From Actinobacteria bacterium RBG_16_64_13 (GTDB lineage Bacteria > Actinomycetota > Thermoleophilia > RBG-16-64-13): a stretch of 11,249 nt of DNA. This document shows positions 6,968-11,249 of the stretch, in pieces (position 1 is the stretch's first letter; each line of letters starts with the position of its first letter). Position numbers and translations under genes: made by a program. The stretch is from NCBI GenBank assembly GCA_001768675.1, contig MELN01000020.1, positions 78,994-90,242 of the forward strand, written 5' to 3'. The notes beneath the pieces are model-generated. The model did no database searches. It was not told the DNA's origin and saw only the letters and a list, made by a program, of their open reading frames with translations.

Positions 6968-9556
6968 CTACTGTCGGCGTTCCCACTTCTCGACTTCAAC
7001 GAGGCAGGAGTTCGGCGCCTGCCCGGGGGAAGTCGGGGTGATGAAGCGCTTGGAGGTCAGTAGGTTGACACACCCCGCGGTGTCCGCCGACTCTCCTGGT
7101 ACTCCGAGCGGCAGGTAGTCCGCGCACGACTCGTATGAGTGCACCGTGCCGGGCGGGATGCGTTCCGTCACCCGAGCTGCCAGGATCACCGACGCTCGGT
7201 CGTTGAAGGCTCGGATGAGATCGCCGTCGGCTATGCCGCGCGCCGCGGCGTCTTTGGTGTGCAGGCGCATGATCCAGTAATGGTGGCCGTCCACCAGCAC
7301 GCGATGGTCCTTGATGTCGTTGCTCCAACACTCCTTAGCGTCACCGACCGTATGGAAGGTGTAGCGCGGGTGCGGAGAGACCATTGCCAGCGGATACTTC
7401 TCAAAGAGCTCGGCGGTGTGATGGCCTTCCCAGCTTTCGAGGTACTGGGGCCCCATGACTGGACGCTCGGGGTCGTCTCCGTCGGTGTCGTAGAAGCGCT
7501 TGAGGCTGCTGCAGACGAACTCGATCTTGCCGCTTTGGGTCTGCAGGCCCTTGCCTGCGATCTGATCCCAGGGAGGCGGGCCCCAGTCGGGCGTGTCCTT
7601 GGGCCGGTCTTCGGCGAACCAGCGCAGTGCCGGTGTTGGCTTCTGATCCTCGGGGACCGGCACCAGGTAGTAGCCCTTCTTCTGGAATTCTTCCCAGCTT
7701 ATCCGGGTGGGGAGATCGCTCGCGTCAAACACGCGTTTGACCCAGTCGAGATCGCTGTGACCCCCCTCGGTGTACTTCTCGGCGAAACCAAGGCGATCGG
7801 CGAGAAGGGCAAAGATCTCGTAGTCGGGTTTCGACTCGCCCAAAGGCTCGATGCATTTCTTCTGGAAGACGATCAGCCGGTGGTTGACCTGGTCGAACTT
7901 GTGAGCGCCGTATCCGGATGGATGCGCCCAGTCACCGATATCCCACCGCTCGAAGTTGGTGCAGGCCGGAAGGATCACGTCCGCGAAACGGGCTTCGCCC
8001 TCGAACCAGACGGACTGATTCACGACAAAAGGGACCTTGCCCTCTCGGTAGCTCTTGACGAAACGGTTGGTCTCGGTCATGGTCCCGATGAACGAGCCCC
8101 CGTAACGGTAGTACATCTGCACGTGGGGATAGCCGGACGCCGGGTACTGATATTTCTTGAATTGCATCTCGATGGACCCGCCGCAGAAACCCTTGCTGCG
8201 CCATTCGAGCTGCTCGTGGTTCATGATCTCCGGGATCAGAAGCCGGTAGCCTACTTGACCCTCTGCGCCGTGCTGCGGATTGGAGATCGTGCCCCCGTTC
8301 GGCCACATGCGCGGGGCGAGGCGATAGCCCGCGGCGGTGCCGGCGGTGTCACCGGAGATGCCGCCTTCGGCGTAACCAGGAAACCAGAACGAGCGATCCG
8401 CCGGGGCTCCTCCGGTGGTGGAGTAGATGTTGCTCCCCGGTTTGCCCATCCCCTGCATGGCGGCTAGGGCGATCATCGTCCTGGCATACTCGGCTCCATA
8501 GGATGAGCGGCAGGCCCCACCCCAGCCCCCCATGCCACCTGCGGCAAGCATGGTCTTCTTGGAGCCCCACTCGCGGGCCAGAGCCCGGATCTCCCGGGCG
8601 GGGATGAGTGTCTCGCCCTCGGCCCATTCGGGTGTCTTGGGCACTCCATCGCGTTCGCCTAGGACGTAGCGCTTCCAGTCGTCGAATCTGTGCGTGCGTG
8701 AGGCCACATATTCCTTGTCGTAAAGGCCTTCGGTGACCCACACGAAGGCTATGGCCAGACCCAAAGCAGCGTCGGTGCCCATGCGGGGAGCGAACCACTT
8801 GTCGCTACAGAGGCCGGCGGTGTGATTGAAATAGGGGTCGATGAAGATCATCTTGACGCCGAGCTCCTTGAGCCACCGGCGACGCGAGGTGCTCTCGTGT
8901 GAGCCGTAGACACCACCGGTGGTCTCGGGATCAGACGACCAGAACACCATCATCTCGACGTTCTTGAGCGCGTCCTCTAGTAGGTCGTACTGCTCGGGGA
9001 TGCCCAGGCGAGAGCTGAAACCCCACATGTGATCGCCGCCCCACTGCCACCCTTCCCAGCTGTCGGGGTTGTGCTCGACATAGGTCATGCCCCACAGGTT
9101 CATGAAGCGGTTGTAGGCGCTGAACCGGTAGCCGACGTTCCCCCACATGTGGTGCGAGGAGGGGGTAGTCATCATCGCGGCCGGGCCGTACTCGCGCTTG
9201 AGGCGGATCATCTCCTGCGCGATCGTGTCCAGCGCCTCGTCCCAGCTGATGGGTTCATAGCCGGACTCGCCCCGGTTGTGGATATTGCGGTTTCCCTTGA
9301 TGTCGAAGTCGACACGCTTCAGGGGCGTGAGGATACGTTTGGGGGAGTAGATGGTGGACTTGTGGGCGACCGTCCATGGAGAGAGGGTGGTCTTTCGGGG
9401 AGGAGTGAACTCACGTCCCCTGGCCTGGATCGTCCAGGATGGACCGTCGCTTTCGTCCAACTCGAGAGGCATGATGCGGAGGATCTTGCCGTCGCGCACA
9501 TCGACGTGTACAGGTCCGCCCGTCGTCAGATTCGTGAGTCGTTGCACTTCGGCCAT
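6968..9556 (-). CDS. Pyrogallol-phloroglucinol transhydroxylase large-subunit-like molybdoenzyme (AthL family)
   Basis: The 862-residue product matches AthL, which moves a hydroxyl group between phenolic rings (pyrogallol to phloroglucinol) at a Mo-bis-MGD centre. It starts with the family N-terminus (VQRLTNLTTGGPV) and is close to the roughly 875 residues of AthL. Active-site positions known for AthL are all kept with a constant offset of nine: His135 (144), Tyr143-Arg144 (152-153), Asp165-Ser166-Trp167 (174-176, with Ser the Mo ligand), Trp345 (354) and Tyr395 (404). The C-terminal pterin-binding domain covers about 721-855. There is no CxxC iron-sulfur motif at the N-terminus and no Tat signal, as in AthL. 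The iron-sulfur small subunit is not in the window. A TetR gene is divergent, and the candidate promoter carries a palindrome at the expected start site. Related members act on other phenols or reductive steps, so pyrogallol as substrate is not proven. Confidence 0.88.
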   Translation of the reverse strand: MAEVQRLTNLTTGGPVHVDVRDGKILRIMPLELDESDGPSWTIQARGREFTPPRKTTLSPWTVAHKSTIYSPKRILTPLKRVDFDIKGNRNIHNRGESGYEPISWDEALDTIAQEMIRLKREYGPAAMMTTPSSHHMWGNVGYRFSAYNRFMNLWGMTYVEHNPDSWEGWQWGGDHMWGFSSRLGIPEQYDLLEDALKNVEMMVFWSSDPETTGGVYGSHESTSRRRWLKELGVKMIFIDPYFNHTAGLCSDKWFAPRMGTDAALGLAIAFVWVTEGLYDKEYVASRTHRFDDWKRYVLGERDGVPKTPEWAEGETLIPAREIRALAREWGSKKTMLAAGGMGGWGGACRSSYGAEYARTMIALAAMQGMGKPGSNIYSTTGGAPADRSFWFPGYAEGGISGDTAGTAAGYRLAPRMWPNGGTISNPQHGAEGQVGYRLLIPEIMNHEQLEWRSKGFCGGSIEMQFKKYQYPASGYPHVQMYYRYGGSFIGTMTETNRFVKSYREGKVPFVVNQSVWFEGEARFADVILPACTNFERWDIGDWAHPSGYGAHKFDQVNHRLIVFQKKCIEPLGESKPDYEIFALLADRLGFAEKYTEGGHSDLDWVKRVFDASDLPTRISWEEFQKKGYYLVPVPEDQKPTPALRWFAEDRPKDTPDWGPPPWDQIAGKGLQTQSGKIEFVCSSLKRFYDTDGDDPERPVMGPQYLESWEGHHTAELFEKYPLAMVSPHPRYTFHTVGDAKECWSNDIKDHRVLVDGHHYWIMRLHTKDAAARGIADGDLIRAFNDRASVILAARVTERIPPGTVHSYESCADYLPLGVPGESADTAGCVNLLTSKRFITPTSPGQAPNSCLVEVEKWERRQ

Positions 9557-9587
9557 TCTTCAGTCCCGCCGCTCTGAGTTCGACGCC

Positions 9588-9604
9588 ACGTAGTAAACTA
9601 CCGT
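9588..9604. promoter_or_regulatory. Candidate TetR operator
   Basis: GTAGT (9590-9594) and ACTAC (9597-9601) form a perfect inverted repeat around AA. With one bulged C, the outer ACG and CGT extend it to 9588-9604. It overlaps the -10 box and expected start site of the - strand molybdoenzyme promoter. The right half, AAACTACC at 9595-9602, occurs again at 9627-9634, 32 nt away, about three helical turns. TetR-family proteins usually bind short palindromes in the divergent intergenic region. Assignment is inferred from position and symmetry. Confidence 0.45.
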
Positions 9605-9628
9605 ACGACCGGTTGTTGCAAGCGTCAA
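9600..9628 (-). promoter_or_regulatory. Candidate promoter of the - strand transhydroxylase-like gene
   Basis: On the - strand, TTGACG (9628-9623) and TACGGT (9605-9600) are separated by exactly 17 nt, a good sigma-70-type arrangement with a 5 of 6 match at -35 and a weak -10. Transcription would start near 9593, giving a leader of about 37 nt. The start site falls inside the palindrome described as a candidate operator, so repression by blocking RNA polymerase is plausible. Confidence 0.45.
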
Positions 9629-9643
9629 ACTACCTGCTGTACT
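9616..9643 (+). promoter_or_regulatory. Weak candidate promoter of the tetR-family gene
   Basis: TTGCAA (9616-9621) and TGTACT (9638-9643) are 16 nt apart on the + strand. Both are imperfect matches to sigma-70 boxes. This promoter would overlap the divergent one and span the second AAACTACC copy (9627-9634), which would allow autoregulation. An inverted pair CAAAC (9626-9630) and GTTTG (9647-9651) also flanks it. Confidence 0.25.
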
Positions 9644-9710
9644 CTGGTTTGTCAACTGTGCCATCAGTATCCGCCGACTCCCTGCAGCTGGTCAGGGAAA
9701 AGGAAGGAAC

Positions 9711-10352
9711 GTGGCTCCAGGCTCCCAAAGAATGACGGCCGAAGCGAGAAAGCGGCAGGTCGTCGAAGTGACCCTCGGCCTGATTGCCAAGCACGGCCTG
9801 CGCGGGGCGACAATGTCGCGTATCGCCGCTGGCGCGGGGATCAGGCAGGCGTCGCTCTACACGCATTTTTCGAGCAGACGAGCGATCCTGCTCGCCGCTC
9901 TCGATGTGGTGTACGAGAAGATCTACGCGTCTCGCGAGACTCCGACCAACGAGAACTCCCTCGAGCGCCTGAGGCAGATGTGCGATCACCATCTGGAGTT
10001 GTGGGCTGCACAGGGGGAGCAGCACCATGCTCACCTCCTTCTGGAGTTCATCGCCGGCGCACGGAGCGAAGGGCTGAGGGAGATCCTGGCTGAGAAGCAT
10101 CTGGCTTCCATCGAGCAATTTGCCCAGGTGGTGAAGGACGGCCAAGCAGAAGGCAAGATCCCGGGGACCGTCGACCCGGAGCAGGTGGCGTGGCTGATCA
10201 CCGGGTGGGCGTTCGCAGGTGACGTCTCCCACCTGATGGGCTTCAGGGCCTTTTTGGAACCCAACATCTCGGTCCATTGGCTGGACGTGGTCTTTGCAAG
10301 CTTCACGCAGAACCTCACCGCCCAGGGGAGCGATCCCGCCGAATGCGGCTGA
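9711..10352 (+). CDS. TetR/AcrR-family transcriptional regulator
   Basis: The 213-residue product has the TetR DNA-binding domain at about residues 12-58: a first helix ending in GLIAKHGLRGATM, then the helix-turn-helix SRIAAGAGIRQASLYTHFSSRRAIL, which matches the family pattern closely. The remaining helical part, from about residue 60, is the ligand-binding and dimerisation region, whose sequence does not reveal the inducer. The GTG start follows AGGAAGGA at 9701-9708; an ATG at 9732 (residue 8) is an alternative that would leave the domain intact. It is divergent from the transhydroxylase-like gene and shares an intergenic region with a candidate operator, so it most likely controls that gene and itself. 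It may also affect the + strand paralogue, for which there is no direct sign. Confidence 0.9.
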   Translation: MAPGSQRMTAEARKRQVVEVTLGLIAKHGLRGATMSRIAAGAGIRQASLYTHFSSRRAILLAALDVVYEKIYASRETPTNENSLERLRQMCDHHLELWAAQGEQHHAHLLLEFIAGARSEGLREILAEKHLASIEQFAQVVKDGQAEGKIPGTVDPEQVAWLITGWAFAGDVSHLMGFRAFLEPNISVHWLDVVFASFTQNLTAQGSDPAECG

Positions 10353-10379
10353 AAACGCCGCCAGCCAGGCTTCCGTGCC

Positions 10380-10408
10380 TTGACACTACCTGCCCCCTCC
10401 ACTATTAT
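10380..10408 (+). promoter_or_regulatory. rplM: Strong sigma-70-type promoter for rplM-rpsI
   Basis: A perfect TTGACA (10380-10385) lies 17 nt before TATTAT (10403-10408), which matches 5 of 6 consensus bases. Transcription would start near 10414-10416, leaving a leader of about 65 nt before the rplM start. This gives rplM-rpsI their own promoter, so the core genes do not depend on transcription through the accessory block upstream. Confidence 0.75.
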
Positions 10409-10413
10409 CTGCG

Positions 10414-10465
10414 GTCGCGTTTTGAAGCTCGGTCAAGAAGGCCGCGACATCGTTCTGGACCGAGC
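10414..10465 (+). promoter_or_regulatory. Candidate H-type pseudoknot in the rplM leader
   Basis: Two perfect complementary pairs interleave. GTCGCG (10414-10419) pairs with CGCGAC (10443-10448), and GCTCGGTC (10427-10434) pairs with GACCGAGC (10458-10465). The order A-B-A'-B' is that of an H-type pseudoknot. It begins at the predicted transcript start and ends 5 nt before the rplM Shine-Dalgarno AGGAGG (10470-10475). Ribosomal protein leaders often bind their own products, so this is a candidate autoregulatory site for L13 or S9. Stems are seen directly; function is inferred. The two stems could also be alternatives rather than one fold. Confidence 0.5.
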
Positions 10466-10479
10466 ACCTAGGAGGCAGT

Positions 10480-10914
10480 GTGAAGACCTATTCGGCAAAA
10501 CCCGGTGAGGTACAGCGCAACTGGTGGGTCGTCGATGCCGACGGCAAGAATCTTGGCCGGCTGGCTTCGGAGATCGCCAACGTGCTGCGGGGCAAGAACA
10601 AGCCCCAGTACACCCCGCATGTAGACACCGGGGACTTTGTCGTTGTCGTGAATGCGCAGAAGATCGCGGTCACCGGCAACAAGCTCACGGGCAAGATCTA
10701 CTACCGGCACTCCGGGTATCCCGGCGGTTTGAAGAGTGAGAGCTTGGGACACCTGCTCCAGCGCCGGCCCAACGAAGTCCTGCGGAAAGCGGTCAAAGGG
10801 ATGTTGCCCAAGAACCGCATCGCCGCGCAGCAATTGGGCAAGCTAAAGATCTATGCTGGGCCTAAGCATCCCCATGCCGCCCAGAAACCAGAGGAGTTGC
10901 CATGGCAGCAGTAG
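10480..10914 (+). CDS. rplM: 50S ribosomal protein L13
   Basis: L13 is an early assembly protein of the 50S subunit that binds 23S rRNA. The 144-residue product matches the family from end to end: MKTYSAKPGEVQRNWWVVDADGK is the N-terminal block, LGRLAS follows at 25-30, LRGKNKPQYTPHVDTGDFVVVVNA spans about 36-59, YRHSGYPGG lies near 75-83, AVKGMLPKN lies near 104-112, and YAGPKHPHAAQKP ends the fold. The GTG start lies 4 nt after a strong AGGAGG (10470-10475). The gene overlaps rpsI by 13 nt, an arrangement that favours coupled production of L13 and S9. It has its own promoter and a structured leader. Confidence 0.98.
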   Translation: MKTYSAKPGEVQRNWWVVDADGKNLGRLASEIANVLRGKNKPQYTPHVDTGDFVVVVNAQKIAVTGNKLTGKIYYRHSGYPGGLKSESLGHLLQRRPNEVLRKAVKGMLPKNRIAAQQLGKLKIYAGPKHPHAAQKPEELPWQQ

Positions 10915-11249
10915 TCTACTCGGCAACGGGCAAGAGGAAGACCTCGGTTGCCCGCGTCCGTCTCATGCCGGGGACAGGGAACATAACCGTCAACGGCAAG
11001 GACGTCAAAGACTACTTCAACCGGCAGACCCTCATGCTGGTGGTGCGCTCGCCTCTGGTGGAGACCGGCACCGACTCCCGGTACGACGTGGTGGCTCATC
11101 TGCACGGCGGCGGCAAGTCCGGGCAGGCCGGCGCTCTCAAGCACGGTTTGGCCCGCGCCCTCGTTGAGGCCGACCCGTCGCTCAAAACCGATGTGAAGCG
11201 CGCCGGTCATCTTTCTCGCGACGCTCGTATGGTCGAGCGCAAGAAGGCC
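10902..11249 (+). CDS. rpsI: 30S ribosomal protein S9 (3' end beyond window)
   Basis: S9 is a 30S head protein whose C-terminal tail contacts P-site tRNA. The visible 116 codons read MAAVVYSATGKRKTSVARVRLMPGTG, then ITVNGKDVKDYF, HLHGGGKSGQAGALKHGLARAL and SRDARMVERKKA, which match the family in order. Only about the last 14 residues, the basic KYG...SKR tail that reaches the tRNA, should be missing past the window end. The ATG lies inside the rplM 3' end, 13 nt overlapping, with GAGGAG at 10891-10896 and a 5-nt spacer. The reading frame is open to the last base. Confidence 0.96.
   Translation, partial: MAAVVYSATGKRKTSVARVRLMPGTGNITVNGKDVKDYFNRQTLMLVVRSPLVETGTDSRYDVVAHLHGGGKSGQAGALKHGLARALVEADPSLKTDVKRAGHLSRDARMVERKKA

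Noticed and set aside
7139..8467. Open frame on the + strand (442 codons)
   Set aside because: It is antisense to the AthL-like gene, with no recognisable domain and no good ribosome site. The - strand frame carries the conserved active-site residues.
10345..10361. GCGGC/GCCGC hairpin at the end of the tetR gene as a terminator
   Set aside because: The stem is only 5 bp and no T tract follows, so read-through into rplM is possible.
1..11249. CRISPR arrays, tRNA or rRNA genes, transposase genes
   Set aside because: No regularly spaced repeats, cloverleaf candidates, rRNA-like stretches or transposase motifs were seen on either strand.

Overview
The window looks like a piece of a high-GC bacterial chromosome, most likely from an anaerobic actinobacterial lineage. 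The evidence is the dense GC-rich coding with GTG and TTG starts, a four-cysteine (zinc-type) ribosomal protein S4, a short L17, and the gene order rpmJ-rpsM-rpsK-rpsD-rpoA-rplQ-truA ... rplM-rpsI. Placement below phylum level cannot be made from the sequence alone.

Region 1 (1-2985) is the end of the large ribosomal protein cluster: the last eight codons of rpmJ, then S13, S11, S4, RNA polymerase alpha and L17, all on the + strand with short gaps and good Shine-Dalgarno sites. The gap between rpmJ and rpsM is filled by a 165-nt imperfect palindrome (26-190). A hairpin plus T-tract terminator (3057-3091) follows rplQ.

Region 2 (3139-10352) is core gene truA followed by an accessory block. 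A TTG-started gene overlaps the truA stop by 4 nt and encodes a 998-residue molybdopterin enzyme. It is related to the large subunit of pyrogallol-phloroglucinol transhydroxylase (AthL) and carries an extra N-terminal domain that resembles an SCP2 lipid/sterol carrier fold. A second, standard-length AthL-like gene faces it on the - strand with a 14-nt convergent junction. A TetR-family regulator is divergent from the second gene. Their shared 154-nt intergenic region holds a candidate promoter (TTGACG-17 nt-TACGGT) for the - strand gene, with a palindrome over its expected start site, so the simplest model is TetR control of that enzyme by an aromatic or phenolic ligand. Neither AthL-like protein has an N-terminal iron-sulfur cysteine motif or a Tat signal, so both should be cytoplasmic. 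No iron-sulfur small subunit (AthS) is encoded here.

Region 3 (10380-11249) returns to the core: a near-consensus promoter (TTGACA-17 nt-TATTAT), a leader whose two perfect stems interleave as an H-type pseudoknot, then rplM (L13) and rpsI (S9, cut by the window end).

The most interesting points are the SCP2-like fusion on a transhydroxylase-type enzyme with changed active-site positions, the placement of this catabolic cassette between truA and rplM, the rplM leader pseudoknot, and the palindromic element between rpmJ and rpsM.
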